Source: Clostridia bacterium
GTDB lineage: Bacteria; Bacillota; Clostridia; UBA1381; UBA9506
Reading direction: 5' to 3'
Assembly: GCA_017416855.1 (NCBI GenBank)
Contig: JAFQAZ010000001.1
Coordinates: forward strand, 62,001 to 126,000
Length of the DNA: 64,000 nt
Numbering within the stretch: the stretch's first letter is position 1; every line of letters begins with the position of its first letter. The position numbers and the translations under genes are program-made. This document shows, piece by piece, positions 9,191 to 18,073 of this stretch. The notes beneath the pieces are model-generated. The model was not told where the DNA came from. It saw nothing but the letters and a program-made list of their open reading frames with translations, and did not search any database.

Positions 9191-10483
9191 ATGCTGCAAA
9201 CGCTCAAAAATGCATGGAAGATTCCTGAGTTAAGAAAGAAAATGCTGTACACACTTTTGATGCTGGTTGTGTTCCGTCTGGGTTCTTATATCCCGGTTCC
9301 GGGTTTAACCGAAGAAGCAATCAAAGGTATGATGGGTGGCTTCGGAGAAGGTATGCAAGGTCTTTTGAATAACTTTTCCGGTGGTGCCTTAGAGCGTGGC
9401 TCTATTTTTGCCATGAGTATTTCGCCGTATATCAATGCGTCGATTATTATTCAGCTTTTAACTGTCGCAATCCCCGCACTGGAGCGTTTGGCAAAAGAAG
9501 GTGAAGAAGGCAGGAAAAAAATTGCTTCTTATACCCGTATTGGTACAGTTATTTTAGGGTTTCTACAGGCAACTGGTCTTTACTTCGGTTTAAAGGCTGG
9601 TATGCAGGGCAATGCTGTATTGAACTACATCGTTGTAACTCTGACCTTAACTGCAGGTACCGCATTTCTGATGTGGTTAGGTGAACAAATCACTGAAAAG
9701 GGTATCGGCAACGGTATTTCCTTGCTGATCTTTGCAGGTATCGTTTCTCGCGGTCCTGCCATGATTAACTCTATTCGTGCTTCTTTGTTCTCCGCAGAAG
9801 AGATTAGCATCCAGTCTATTATTACACTGGTTGCAATTTTAGTAATTTCTGTTGTAGCAATTGGCTTTGTTGTACTGATGCAAGATGCTGAACGTAAAAT
9901 TCCTGTACAGTATGCAAAACGTGTAGTAGGTAGAAAAATGTATGGCGGTCAGAGCACACACATTCCCATTAAGCTGTCAATGGCTGGCGTTATGCCGATC
10001 ATCTTTGCGATTTCCATCATGTCCTTCCCGCAGACAATTTATATGTTTGTTAAGGGCACGGCAACCGCACCGACAGGCTTCTGGGCAGTGCTGCTCAACC
10101 TGTTTGATCAGAGAAGTGCATTTTATATTATTGCATATTTCCTGCTGGTTGTGTTCTTCACCTATTTCTACACATCCATCCAGTTCAACCCCATTGAGAT
10201 TGCAAACAATATGAAGAAGAATGGCGGTTTTGTTCCGGGTATTCGTCCCGGCAAGCCCACTTCAGATTTTGTAAGCAGAATCGTTTCTAAAATTACACTG
10301 TTTGGCGCGCTGTTCTTAGCTGTTATTGCAGTGTTCCCGATTTTGCTGGCTTTCGTGCCCAATCTCGCTGGTGTCTCCATCGGCGGCACATCCTTGTTGA
10401 TCGTTGTTGGTGTTGCTCTTGAAACCGTTAAGCAGATGGAATCTCAGATGCTGATGCGTCATTACAAGGGCTTCTTAGAATAA
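9191..10483 (+). CDS. secY: Protein translocase subunit SecY
   Basis: SecY (430 residues, about ten membrane helices) is the channel of the Sec translocon with SecE and SecG. Visible features are the first helix region (FRLGSYIPVPGL), the plug-domain stretch with NNFSGGALERGSIFAMSISPYINASIIIQL, the cytosolic loop QDAERKIPVQYAKR and the FNPIEIANNMKKNGGFVPGIRPG loop before the last helices. It exports the many signal-peptide proteins encoded later in this window. No gap separates it from rplO. Confidence 0.98.
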   Translation: MLQTLKNAWKIPELRKKMLYTLLMLVVFRLGSYIPVPGLTEEAIKGMMGGFGEGMQGLLNNFSGGALERGSIFAMSISPYINASIIIQLLTVAIPALERLAKEGEEGRKKIASYTRIGTVILGFLQATGLYFGLKAGMQGNAVLNYIVVTLTLTAGTAFLMWLGEQITEKGIGNGISLLIFAGIVSRGPAMINSIRASLFSAEEISIQSIITLVAILVISVVAIGFVVLMQDAERKIPVQYAKRVVGRKMYGGQSTHIPIKLSMAGVMPIIFAISIMSFPQTIYMFVKGTATAPTGFWAVLLNLFDQRSAFYIIAYFLLVVFFTYFYTSIQFNPIEIANNMKKNGGFVPGIRPGKPTSDFVSRIVSKITLFGALFLAVIAVFPILLAFVPNLAGVSIGGTSLLIVVGVALETVKQMESQMLMRHYKGFLE

Positions 10484-10497
10484 GGAGACGATGGGTT

Positions 10498-11130
10498 ATG
10501 AAATTAGTATTTTTCGGTCCGCCGGGTGCCGGTAAAGGCACCCAGGCGGCTATGCTCTCGGAAAGCTTGGGCATCCCCACCATTTCTACCGGTAACATTA
10601 TCCGGCAGGCAATGAAAGAGGGAACACCCGTTGGCAAAATCGCTGAAGGCTATATCAACGGCGGCAACTTACTGCCTGATGATATTGTGGCTGCTTTGGT
10701 AGCTGAACGTCTTCAGAAAGATGATTGCAAAAATGGCTATATTTTAGACGGTTTTCCCCGCACGTTGGTGCAGGCCGAAATGATGGAAGAAACCGGCATT
10801 GAGGTTGACCGTGTGATTGACATTGAAGTTTCTGATGAGGCGATTGTAAAGCGTATGTCCGGCCGTCGTGTTTGTGGCAAATGCGGTGCAACGTTCCATG
10901 TGGAATTCAATAGTCCCAAAACAGAGGGCATTTGCGATGTGTGCGGCGAAACTCTCTCTGTAAGAGAAGATGACGCACCTGAAGTAGTGTTAAAGCGTTT
11001 GACTGTTTATCATGAGCAGACAGAACCGCTGAAGGCATATTATGAAAAAAGGAACAAGTTGGTTGAAATTTCCGGCGAAGGCTCTGTAGAGGATATTTAC
11101 AGTCAAGTCGAAGCTGCAGCAAAGGTGTGA
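10498..11130 (+). CDS. adk: Adenylate kinase, zinc-lid type
   Basis: Adk converts ATP and AMP to two ADP. The 210-residue protein has the P-loop GPPGAGKGTQ at residues 7-16, the NMP-binding STGNIIRQA, the DGFPRT motif near 84-89, and a long LID domain. Four LID cysteines (C126, C129, C146, C149) form the zinc site found in Gram-positive long-type kinases. It follows secY by 14 bases and precedes map by 4, the classic secY-adk-map arrangement. Confidence 0.97.
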   Translation: MKLVFFGPPGAGKGTQAAMLSESLGIPTISTGNIIRQAMKEGTPVGKIAEGYINGGNLLPDDIVAALVAERLQKDDCKNGYILDGFPRTLVQAEMMEETGIEVDRVIDIEVSDEAIVKRMSGRRVCGKCGATFHVEFNSPKTEGICDVCGETLSVREDDAPEVVLKRLTVYHEQTEPLKAYYEKRNKLVEISGEGSVEDIYSQVEAAAKV

Positions 11131-11134
11131 CATT

Positions 11135-11884
11135 ATGATAAAGATAAAGTCACCCCAGGAAATCGATGCAATGCGGGCAGCAGGAGCAATTAATGCTGCT
11201 ACCTTTGAGCGATTGGCTGAAGCGATTAAACCCGGTGTTACAACCGCAGAACTTGATGACATTGCTGCACGGTTTATCCGTCAGAACAATGCAATCTGTT
11301 CCTTCTGGCATTATAATGGCTATCCCGGCCACATTTGCACGTCAGTAAACGGGCAGGTGGTACACGGTATTCCTTCTAAAAAGGTGGAGCTCCGTGAAGG
11401 CGATATTGTCAGCGTGGATATTGGTGTTTTTTACCGTGGCTATCACAGCGACAGTGCAAAAACCTTTCCCGTTGGCAAAATCAGCACCGAAGCTGAAACC
11501 TTGATCCGTGTAACGGAAGAAAGCTTTTATGAAGGCCTGAAAATGGCCCGGATGGGCAATCGCCTGCAGGACATTGGTGCTGCCATTCAGAACCATGTTG
11601 AGCAAAACGGCTTCTCCGTTGTCCGGAGTTTAGTCGGTCACGGTGTAGGTAGTGAATTGCACGAAGATCCGGAGGTGCCGAATTTCGGTACGGCCGGCCG
11701 TGGAGCAAGACTCTTACCCGGCATGACATTGGCGATTGAACCTATGGTAAATCAAGGCACATATCATGTAAATACCCTGGCTGATCAATGGACAGTGGTA
11801 ACAGCAGACGGTAAACTTTCTGCTCACTATGAGCACACAATTTTAGTGCGTGACGGTGAGGCAGAGATATTAACCCGCTGCTAG
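11135..11884 (+). CDS. map: Methionine aminopeptidase type I
   Basis: Map removes the N-terminal methionine from nascent proteins. The 249-residue sequence has the pita-bread fold landmarks: NGQVVHGIPS histidine, metal ligands in VDIGVFYRGYHSDSAKTF, the histidine of GHGVGSELHEDPEVPNFG, and the glutamates of AIEPMV and the C-terminal HTILV region. It has no N-terminal SEC-C zinc extension, so it is the minimal bacterial form. It lies 4 bases after adk. Confidence 0.96.
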   Translation: MIKIKSPQEIDAMRAAGAINAATFERLAEAIKPGVTTAELDDIAARFIRQNNAICSFWHYNGYPGHICTSVNGQVVHGIPSKKVELREGDIVSVDIGVFYRGYHSDSAKTFPVGKISTEAETLIRVTEESFYEGLKMARMGNRLQDIGAAIQNHVEQNGFSVVRSLVGHGVGSELHEDPEVPNFGTAGRGARLLPGMTLAIEPMVNQGTYHVNTLADQWTVVTADGKLSAHYEHTILVRDGEAEILTRC

Positions 11885-11905
11885 AGTTTTTTGAGGTGAT
11901 GATGT

Positions 11906-12181
11906 TTGGACGTTTTTGCCGGTGATATTGTTTATTCAAAGGCAGGCAGGGACAAGGACAAGGCCTTTGTGGTTTTATCCGTTTCGGATTCACAGTATGC
12001 CATGTTGGCTGATGGCCGCAAGCGACTTGTGGACCAACCGAAGAAAAAGAAATTGAAACATCTATTAAAAAGCGGTCATTCTTCTGCATATATAGCGAAC
12101 AAGCTGGCAGAAGGTGAAAAGGTTACCAATCCTGATTTAAAAAAGGTTTTGGCAGAGTTTTTAAATGAATATGATGCATAA
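11906..12181 (+). CDS. KOW-domain RNA-binding protein (L14e-like)
   Basis: This 91-residue protein matches the small KOW-domain proteins often found between map and infA in Clostridia. The N-terminal half, FAGDIVYSKAGRDKDKAFVVLSV, is a KOW/SH3 barrel like archaeal and eukaryotic L14e. The middle is very lysine-rich (QPKKKKLKHL), consistent with RNA binding. Start is TTG 11906 after GAGGTGATG. A ribosome-associated role is inferred from position and fold; no function is established that I know of. Confidence 0.85.
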   Translation: MDVFAGDIVYSKAGRDKDKAFVVLSVSDSQYAMLADGRKRLVDQPKKKKLKHLLKSGHSSAYIANKLAEGEKVTNPDLKKVLAEFLNEYDA

Positions 12182-12193
12182 GGAGGTTTTACT

Positions 12194-12412
12194 ATGGCAA
12201 AAGAAGGCGTTTTAGAGCTGGAAGGTACAGTACTGGAGTCGCTTCCTAATGCGATGTTCCAGGTAGAACTGGAAAATGGTCACCAGATTCTGGCCCACAT
12301 TTCCGGTAAACTCAGAATGAATTTTATCAGAATTCTACCGGGCGATAAAGTGACTGTTGAACTGTCGCCCTATGACCTGACGAAAGGCCGAATCACCTGG
12401 CGTGCAAAATAA
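12194..12412 (+). CDS. infA: Translation initiation factor IF-1
   Basis: IF-1 (72 residues) is an OB-fold factor that blocks the A site during initiation. The family pattern [48 protein letters not shown] and [11 protein letters not shown] is complete. TAAGGAGG precedes the ATG. It is 12 bases downstream of the KOW gene. Confidence 0.97.
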   Translation: MAKEGVLELEGTVLESLPNAMFQVELENGHQILAHISGKLRMNFIRILPGDKVTVELSPYDLTKGRITWRAK

Positions 12413-12467
12413 GTATGCCGGTGAACCAGCCGCATAAAGATTATAAGGCGCACATGCCGTCTTTTAA

Positions 12468-12593
<126 letters not shown>

Positions 12594-12603
12594 AACAAGA
12601 CTT

Positions 12604-12715
12604 TTGTTGCAGCATAATGCTGCAGCAATGGCAAGTAGCAGCCCCCAAATCCGGGGGCGAACCTACATGTTAAAACCCGCGCGGGGCGGCTGCACGCTAT
12701 AAGCGTGACCCGCGA
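12604..12715 (+). other. Hairpin-rich spacer between rpmJ and rpsM
   Basis: The 164-base gap holds three separate inverted repeats: GCAGCAT/ATGCTGC near 12609-12625, GCCCCC/GGGGGC near 12641-12658, and CACGCT/AGCGTG near 12693-12707. None is followed by a T-run. It may be an rpsM leader, an mRNA-processing site or a site for ribosomal protein feedback; no known leader family is recognised. By-eye pairing only. Confidence 0.45.
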
Positions 12716-12757
12716 GGTTAGGCATATACACGAACGAAATGTATTGGAGGTGCAAAA

Positions 12758-13126
12758 ATGGCAAGAATTTCAGGTGTAGACTTACCCAGAGAAAAAAGAG
12801 TTGAAATTGGCTTGACCTATGTTTATGGTATCGGCCTGTCCAGCTCCCGTAAAATTCTGGCAGCAACCGGTATCAATCCCGATACACGTGTTAAAGATCT
12901 GACAGAGGATGAAGTATCCAAGCTGAGAGAGATCATTGACCGTGACTATACGGTTGAAGGTGACTTAAGACGTAATGTTGCATTAGACATCAAACGTCTG
13001 ATGGAAATCGGTTGTTACAGAGGCATCCGTCACAGAAAGGGCTTACCCGTTCGTGGTCAGAGAACCAAGACCAACGCCAGAACCAGAAAGGGTCCGGCCA
13101 GAACGATTGCAAACAAGAAGAAATAA
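12758..13126 (+). CDS. rpsM: 30S ribosomal protein S13
   Basis: S13 (122 residues) contacts the P-site tRNA and forms bridges B1a and B1b. The opening [26 protein letters not shown] and the basic tail [23 protein letters not shown] are typical. TTGGAGG precedes the ATG. It begins the alpha-operon part of the cluster. Confidence 0.97.
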   Translation: MARISGVDLPREKRVEIGLTYVYGIGLSSSRKILAATGINPDTRVKDLTEDEVSKLREIIDRDYTVEGDLRRNVALDIKRLMEIGCYRGIRHRKGLPVRGQRTKTNARTRKGPARTIANKKK

Positions 13127-13219
13127 TCGATATCGGTTATTACTTTGTTTATAGCCTTTCTAAATACATGATCCGTTTTATCGGATACCATTTTGAGCTT
13201 TGCGAAAGGAGGAGCAAAC

Positions 13220-13612
13220 ATGGCTAAAGTAGCTAGAAGAACTACTCGCAGAAAAGTGAAGAAAAATATTGAGCGTGGTGCGGTGCATATTCGTTCCAGC
13301 TTCAATAATACAATTGTTACCATTACCGACGTGGCCGGCAATGCAATCAGCTGGGCGTCCTCCGGCGGACTGGGCTTCCGTGGCTCCAGAAAGAGCACAC
13401 CGTTTGCAGCACAGATGGCAGCAGAAACCGCTGCTAAAGCTGCTATGGAGCATGGTCTGAAGACCGTTGAGGTTTACGTTAAGGGTCCCGGCTCCGGCAG
13501 AGAAGCGGCTATCCGCGCACTGCAGGCAGCAGGTCTTGAGGTTAGCATGATTAAAGATGTTACCCCCATTCCCCACAATGGTTGCAGACCGCCGAAAAGA
13601 AGAAGAGTTTGA
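13220..13612 (+). CDS. rpsK: 30S ribosomal protein S11
   Basis: S11 (130 residues) lines the platform near the mRNA exit. The segments [37 protein letters not shown] and [17 protein letters not shown] define the family. I start at ATG 13220, preceded by AAAGGAGG and beginning MAKVARR. The upstream ATG at 13193 lacks such a site. Confidence 0.97.
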   Translation: MAKVARRTTRRKVKKNIERGAVHIRSSFNNTIVTITDVAGNAISWASSGGLGFRGSRKSTPFAAQMAAETAAKAAMEHGLKTVEVYVKGPGSGREAAIRALQAAGLEVSMIKDVTPIPHNGCRPPKRRRV

Positions 13613-13626
13613 GTTTTATACACACA

Positions 13627-13659
13627 GTTTACCGCGGGCGGTTTAGCCGCCGGGTAAAC
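13627..13659 (+). promoter_or_regulatory. Strong hairpin in the rpsD leader
   Basis: GTTTACC at 13627-13633 pairs with GGTAAAC at 13653-13659, enclosing a second stem GGCGG/CCGCC (13637-13641 with 13647-13651) with an asymmetric internal loop. It ends about 15 bases before the AGGAGG of rpsD and has no T-run. S4 represses translation through leader structures in E. coli and B. subtilis, so a feedback site is plausible, but the published pseudoknot was not matched. Confidence 0.5.
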
Positions 13660-13688
13660 GCAAATAATTGAGGAGGTGTAATTCCGAA

Positions 13689-14318
13689 ATGGCACGTTAT
13701 ACAGGTGCAGTGTGCAGACTTTGCCGTAGAGAGGGCGAAAAATTGTTCTTAAAGGGCGAGCGTTGCTACACTGAAAAATGCGGTATTGAAAGAAGAAAAT
13801 ATGCTCCCGGTATGCATGGCCAGGGCAGAAAGAAACTGTCTGAGTACGGTGTGCAGCTGAGAGAAAAGCAAAAAGCCAGAAGATATTATGGCGTTTTGGA
13901 ATCCCAGTTTAGAAAATATTTTGAGATGGCCAACAAAATGAAGGGCATCACCGGTGAAAACCTGCTGACCATTCTGGAAAGCAGATTAGACAATGTTGTT
14001 TACCGTTTAGGTTTTGGTATGTCAAGACCTGAAGCTCGTCAGCTGGTTACACATGGTCATTTCACCATTAATGGCAAAAAGGTCAACATTCCGTCTTACT
14101 TAGTAAGCCCCGGCGATGTGATTGCTATCTGCGAAAAGAGCAGAGGTAGCGAAAAAATCAAAGAAGTTCTGGAAAAGACCGAATCAAGAAATGTTCCGAA
14201 GTGGTTAGATCTGGATCGTAACACTCTGTCCGGTAAAGTATTGACTCTGGCACAGCGTGAAGATATCGATCTGGAAATTGCTGAACACTTGATCGTTGAG
14301 TTGTATTCTAAGAACTAA
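13689..14318 (+). CDS. rpsD: 30S ribosomal protein S4, zinc-binding type
   Basis: S4 (209 residues) nucleates 30S assembly and affects decoding accuracy. It starts [16 protein letters not shown]; cysteines C9, C12, C26 and C31 make the zinc-binding C+ form. The [15 protein letters not shown] region and the S4 RNA-binding domain ([32 protein letters not shown]) follow. I start at ATG 13689, where homologues begin, rather than at the ATG at 13668. Confidence 0.97.
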   Translation: MARYTGAVCRLCRREGEKLFLKGERCYTEKCGIERRKYAPGMHGQGRKKLSEYGVQLREKQKARRYYGVLESQFRKYFEMANKMKGITGENLLTILESRLDNVVYRLGFGMSRPEARQLVTHGHFTINGKKVNIPSYLVSPGDVIAICEKSRGSEKIKEVLEKTESRNVPKWLDLDRNTLSGKVLTLAQREDIDLEIAEHLIVELYSKN

Positions 14319-14416
14319 AAGGTTGATCGTATTGTTGCGGTGCAAAACGGCCTATGCGGTTATTGCTCCGCAGATAAGATTTGCGCAATCATGATTGTGT
14401 AAAACCACACCTGAAG

Positions 14417-14464
14417 AAAGTGTTCGGTGCGCTGTCATCGGAACACGCAAGTGAACACTTTTTT
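14417..14464 (+). terminator. Possible attenuator upstream of rpoA
   Basis: AAGTGTTC at 14417-14424 pairs with GAACACTT at 14452-14459, followed at once by TTTTT. The 27-base loop contains a competing partner (GGAACAC, about 14439-14445) for GTGTTC, so alternative structures are possible. It sits in the 206-base rpsD-rpoA spacer. A partial terminator or attenuator is a reasonable reading; full termination would separate rpoA from its operon. Confidence 0.4.
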
Positions 14465-14524
14465 GTTGGTGAAGGAAGTGAGAGACTTCTTTCATACAAT
14501 AAAAAAAGAGGGAGGGTTTAGTTA

Positions 14525-15475
14525 ATGTTAGAAATTGAAAAACCTAATGTTGAGTGTTTGGAACTTTCCCCGGACGGTAAATATGGTAAATTCGTTGCAG
14601 AACCTCTGGAACGCGGTTATGGCACAACTCTCGGTAACTCACTGAGAAGAATGCTGTTATCATCACTTCCCGGTGCTGCGGCCACCAGCGTGAAAATTGA
14701 TGGTGTGCTTCATGAATTTTCCACTATCCCGGGCGTGAAAGAGGATGTATCGGAAATTATCCTCAATATTAAGCAAATCGCTTGTAAGCTTCATTGCGAC
14801 ACACCGAAGGTTGTGTACATTGAAAAAGAAGGCGAAGGTGAGATTAAGGCCGGCGACATTAAGCTGGATTCTGATATTGAGATTTTCAATCCCGATCTCC
14901 ACATTGCTACGCTCAATAAAGATGCGAAGTTATATATGGAAATCACATTCTGCAAAGGCAGAGGCTATGTTTCTGCTGAACGCAATAAGCAATTAAACCA
15001 GAACATTATTGGTGTAATTGCCGTTGACTCCATTTATACACCGGTTCACAGAGTTAATTACTTTGTTGAAAATACCCGTGTTGGTCAGATTACCGACTAT
15101 GATAAACTGACCCTGGAAGTTTGGACAAACGGTTCCATTCGTCCCGATGAGGCTGTCAGCTTAGCAGCTAAAATCATTAATGAGCATTTAATGCAGTTTA
15201 TTGACCTTTCTGAGGAAGCAAAGAATGCTGAAATTATGATTAAGAAGGAAGAAGGCAAGAAGGAAAAGGTTCTGGAGATGACTATCGAAGAACTGGATCT
15301 TTCTGTTCGCTCTTACAACTGCTTGAAGCGCGCCGGTATTAATACGGTTGAAGACTTAACAAAACGTACTGAGGAAGATATGGTTAAAGTGAGAAACTTA
15401 GGCCGTAAATCCTTGGAAGAAGTGATTGAAAAGCTTCACGGTTTGGGTCAGACCTTTGCAAAGAAGGAAGACTAA
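14525..15475 (+). CDS. rpoA: RNA polymerase alpha subunit
   Basis: Alpha (316 residues) dimerises to start RNA polymerase assembly and contacts regulators and UP elements. The N-terminal domain shows [28 protein letters not shown]. The C-terminal domain (about 250-310) shows [23 protein letters not shown] and [24 protein letters not shown] precedes the ATG. Length is normal. Confidence 0.98.
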   Translation: MLEIEKPNVECLELSPDGKYGKFVAEPLERGYGTTLGNSLRRMLLSSLPGAAATSVKIDGVLHEFSTIPGVKEDVSEIILNIKQIACKLHCDTPKVVYIEKEGEGEIKAGDIKLDSDIEIFNPDLHIATLNKDAKLYMEITFCKGRGYVSAERNKQLNQNIIGVIAVDSIYTPVHRVNYFVENTRVGQITDYDKLTLEVWTNGSIRPDEAVSLAAKIINEHLMQFIDLSEEAKNAEIMIKKEEGKKEKVLEMTIEELDLSVRSYNCLKRAGINTVEDLTKRTEEDMVKVRNLGRKSLEEVIEKLHGLGQTFAKKED

Positions 15476-15509
15476 GCTTCGCAATTTAACAGGATGATAG
15501 ATTATGTCG

Positions 15510-15555
15510 GCAGGCCGTCATCCTCTGTTGCAGCAGCTTTTGCTGCCTGGCCTGC
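15510..15555 (+). other. Nested hairpin in the rpoA-rplQ spacer
   Basis: GCAGGCC at 15510-15516 pairs with GGCCTGC at 15549-15555, enclosing a smaller GCAGC/GCTGC hairpin. No T-run follows and the rplQ ribosome-binding site lies about 20 bases downstream. Role unknown; possibly mRNA processing or translational control of L17. Confidence 0.45.
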
Positions 15556-15587
15556 TGAATTAAACCGATTAAAAGGAGGGTCATAAG

Positions 15588-15932
15588 ATGCCTGGAACTA
15601 GAAAACTGGGTCGTCCCACCGACCAGAGAAATGCTATGCTCAGAAATCTTGTCACTTCCTTACTGGAAAACGGCAGAGTGGAAACCACTGTTAGCCGTGC
15701 CAAGGAAATGAGAAGTATGACCGAAAAGATGATTACCCTGGGCAAGGATAATACCCTTGCTTCCAGAAGAGCCGCTCTGGCTTACATTATGAAGAAGAGC
15801 GTGGTATACAAGCTGTTTGAAGAAATTGCTCCCAAATATGCAGAGCGTAACGGCGGTTATACCAGAATTATCAAAGCTGCGCCCAGAAGAGGCGACGGTG
15901 CTGAAATGGCCATCATTGAGCTGGTAGACTAA
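15588..15932 (+). CDS. rplQ: 50S ribosomal protein L17
   Basis: L17 (114 residues) lies near the tunnel exit. The start [34 protein letters not shown] and the end [23 protein letters not shown] are diagnostic. AAAAGGAGG precedes the ATG. It is the last gene of the ribosomal cluster here: an intrinsic terminator follows, and the ECF-transporter, truA, rplM and rpsI genes that often come next in Firmicutes are absent. Confidence 0.97.
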   Translation: MPGTRKLGRPTDQRNAMLRNLVTSLLENGRVETTVSRAKEMRSMTEKMITLGKDNTLASRRAALAYIMKKSVVYKLFEEIAPKYAERNGGYTRIIKAAPRRGDGAEMAIIELVD

Positions 15933-15944
15933 TGAATTAAAAGT

Positions 15945-15982
15945 AATAAGCTGCTTCCTTATGGAAGCAGCTTATTTTATTT
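15945..15982 (+). terminator. Intrinsic terminator after rplQ
   Basis: A perfect 14-bp stem (AATAAGCTGCTTCC at 15945-15958 with its complement at 15963-15976) closes a TTAT loop and is followed by a T-rich run. It ends the S10-spc-alpha transcription unit. Confidence 0.93.
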
Positions 15983-16083
15983 TAAAATTAACAAATTATT
16001 TATGAATATTTCTATACTTTTTACAATATTTGTGGTACAATACTATATAATGAGTTGAAATGACCGTAATGGGAGGGAATGGC

Positions 16084-16947
16084 TTGTTTGGTTACATCAG
16101 AATTCATAAAGATGAACTGAAAATAAAAGACTATAATTTATTCAAAGCCTACTATTGCGGTGTTTGTCAGACCATTAAAAAAGAATACGGTTTTCCTGCT
16201 CGTTATTTTTTGAGCTATGATGCGGCCTTTTTAGCACTGATGTTGTCTTCGGTATCACCGGAGCCTGTCACAGTAAAGCCAATCCGTTGCCTTGCCAATC
16301 CGTTGATTCGGCGGCCGGCGGCAGAAAAGGATGCCATCCTTTCTTATGCGGCATCGGTGAATGTGCTTTTGGTCTGGTTTAAAATTATAGACGATTGGAA
16401 GGACAACCACTCCCTGCGCTCCCTTTTTCTGATGCCCTTTATGGTGGGGAAAAGGAATAAGGCACGAAAACGCTTTCCGGAACTGTATAAAAAAATGGAA
16501 GCTTCCCTTGGAGAGCTTTCTGTATTGGAAAAAGCAGGTTGCGACATTCCCGATCAGGTGGCCGGTGTCTTCGGTCAGCTGATGGAAGATATTTTTGATA
16601 CAGATTTGATTCAAACAGAAGAAAAACGGCGGATATTATCCCGTTGCGGATATTTATTGGGACGGTTTATTTATATACTGGATGCCTGGGCAGACAAGGA
16701 TGAGGATGAACAAAAAAAGGCATACAATCCCTTTCTTGCTTCCGGCGGTCAGGATGCCGGAACATTGCGGCTGTCGCTGGAATACACCTTAGGTGAATTG
16801 GCAAATAATATTGTTTTGCTGAATGTTACAAAGAATAAGGATATTATCGACAACGTCATTTATCTGGGCCTGGAAAAATCATTGGAGAATGTTTTTTCCG
16901 GTTCGAAAAACAAAGTGAAGGAGAAACAACATGAAAGACCCATATGA
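16084..16947 (+). CDS. DUF5685-type protein of unknown function
   Basis: This 287-residue protein resembles the DUF5685 family seen in Clostridia, where it is typically next to a small J-domain gene as here. It starts [17 protein letters not shown] and has a CGVCQ motif at 25-29. It looks largely helical, with no signal peptide. Two acidic motifs stand out: DDWKD at 103-107 and DAWADKDED at 200-208, the latter followed by AYNPF. These resemble metal-binding Asp clusters of class I isoprenoid synthases, but that is speculation. Start is TTG 16084 after GGGAGGG; the ATG at 16060 lacks a site. Its end overlaps the next gene by 17 bases. Confidence 0.75.
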   Translation: MFGYIRIHKDELKIKDYNLFKAYYCGVCQTIKKEYGFPARYFLSYDAAFLALMLSSVSPEPVTVKPIRCLANPLIRRPAAEKDAILSYAASVNVLLVWFKIIDDWKDNHSLRSLFLMPFMVGKRNKARKRFPELYKKMEASLGELSVLEKAGCDIPDQVAGVFGQLMEDIFDTDLIQTEEKRRILSRCGYLLGRFIYILDAWADKDEDEQKKAYNPFLASGGQDAGTLRLSLEYTLGELANNIVLLNVTKNKDIIDNVIYLGLEKSLENVFSGSKNKVKEKQHERPI

Positions 16948-17536
16948 AGTACTTGGGGTGCCCAGAGGTGCCACACAGGATGAAATTAAAAAAGCATACA
17001 GGAAACTGGCAAAACAGTATCACCCTGATAATTATGTCAATAATCCCCTGGCTGATTTAGCTGCAGAAAAGTTTAAAGAAATTAATGAAGCATATGAACA
17101 GCTGTCAGGGAATCAGGGGGGCACTCAGGGAAGCTATCAGGGCGGATATCAGTCGGGAGGCCAGACAACCGGTGCCGGCAACTTCGCTCAAATCAGGAAC
17201 CTGATTAATATGGGCAGACTGGAAGAGGCCGAACGGCTTTTGGATCAGATGGGCGACCGGCCTGCAGAGTGGTTCTTTTTAAAGGGAAGCGTTTTTATGC
17301 GCCGCGGTTGGCACAGTCAGGGCCTGAATTTTATTCAGCAGGCTGTGAATATGGAGCCTCATAATATTGAGTACCGTACTGTTTTAAATCAGTATATGAA
17401 TCAGACCCGTCAATACCGCAATGTTGGTACCGGTATGGGTGGCGGCAATATGGATGCCTGTGATTGCTGTCAGAGCATGATTTGCGCTGATTGTTGCTGT
17501 GAATGTATGGGCGGCGATTTAATTCGCTGCTGTTAA
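16931..17536 (+). CDS. J-domain protein with cysteine-rich C-terminus
   Basis: The first about 65 of 201 residues form a J domain with the HPD motif at 31-33 (KQYHPDNY), which would stimulate an Hsp70 such as DnaK. A Gly/Gln-rich linker (about 68-90) and a short helical TPR-like stretch (about 92-160) follow. The last 30 residues hold ten cysteines in CxCC, CC and CCC groupings, suggesting metal binding or a disulphide-rich tail. It lacks the DnaJ zinc-finger and substrate domains, so it is not the general DnaJ. It overlaps the upstream gene, implying a shared job. Confidence 0.85.
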   Translation: MKDPYEVLGVPRGATQDEIKKAYRKLAKQYHPDNYVNNPLADLAAEKFKEINEAYEQLSGNQGGTQGSYQGGYQSGGQTTGAGNFAQIRNLINMGRLEEAERLLDQMGDRPAEWFFLKGSVFMRRGWHSQGLNFIQQAVNMEPHNIEYRTVLNQYMNQTRQYRNVGTGMGGGNMDACDCCQSMICADCCCECMGGDLIRCC

Positions 17537-17551
17537 TGGAGTGAATAAACA

Positions 17552-18073
17552 ATGGTAAAACGCGTAACCTTTTCTGCTATTGGCATAGCGTTGACGGTTA
17601 TTTTCTTATATGCCGCTTCGGCCTTGTCAACGGGCAAGCTGGCGGCTTTGGCGCTGTCTTCACTATTGTGCGGAGCCTGCATTTGTCAGTATGGCATTCG
17701 TTACGGAATGACGGTGTATATCGGGTCATCGATTCTGGCATTGCTCCTGATTCCCAACAGAATGTTTACAATGATTTACGTTTTATTCATTGGCTACTAT
17801 CCTGTTATCAAGCTTTTAATCGAAAGGCTGAACAAGATATGGCTGGAATGGATTTTAAAGGTTTTGTTTTTTAATATCATTTTGTTCTTTTTGTATATGA
17901 TATTTAAACTCTTTTTTATGCCCGGTCTGGATTCGGCACTAGTAGCACTGGCGCTTAAATATGCCGGTTGGATTGTGGTAGGACTGGAAATTGTTTTTGT
18001 GCTTTATGATCTGGCATTTAGCTATATGATTGGATATTTTAATCAATTTTTAAGGAGAATCAGCCGTGGGTAA
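17552..18073 (+). CDS. Polytopic membrane protein, unknown function
   Basis: This 173-residue protein is almost entirely hydrophobic with about six predicted membrane helices (roughly 5-22, 28-47, 50-67, 70-88, 100-123 and 130-160). I recognise no transporter or enzyme motif; it has the look of small energy-coupling or DUF2232-like membrane proteins. It follows the J-domain gene by 15 bases and overlaps the next lipoprotein gene by 8, so the four genes from 16084 are probably co-transcribed. Confidence 0.7.
   Translation: MVKRVTFSAIGIALTVIFLYAASALSTGKLAALALSSLLCGACICQYGIRYGMTVYIGSSILALLLIPNRMFTMIYVLFIGYYPVIKLLIERLNKIWLEWILKVLFFNIILFFLYMIFKLFFMPGLDSALVALALKYAGWIVVGLEIVFVLYDLAFSYMIGYFNQFLRRISRG

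Noticed and set aside
14319-14524. tRNA or small RNA gene in the rpsD-rpoA spacer
   Set aside because: No cloverleaf or T-loop sequence fits; only the stem described as a possible attenuator was convincing.
16018-16051. Promoter for the DUF5685 operon
   Set aside because: AT-rich boxes such as TTTACA and TATATA are present, but the spacings are ambiguous (15, 18 or 20 bases), so I did not list a defined promoter.
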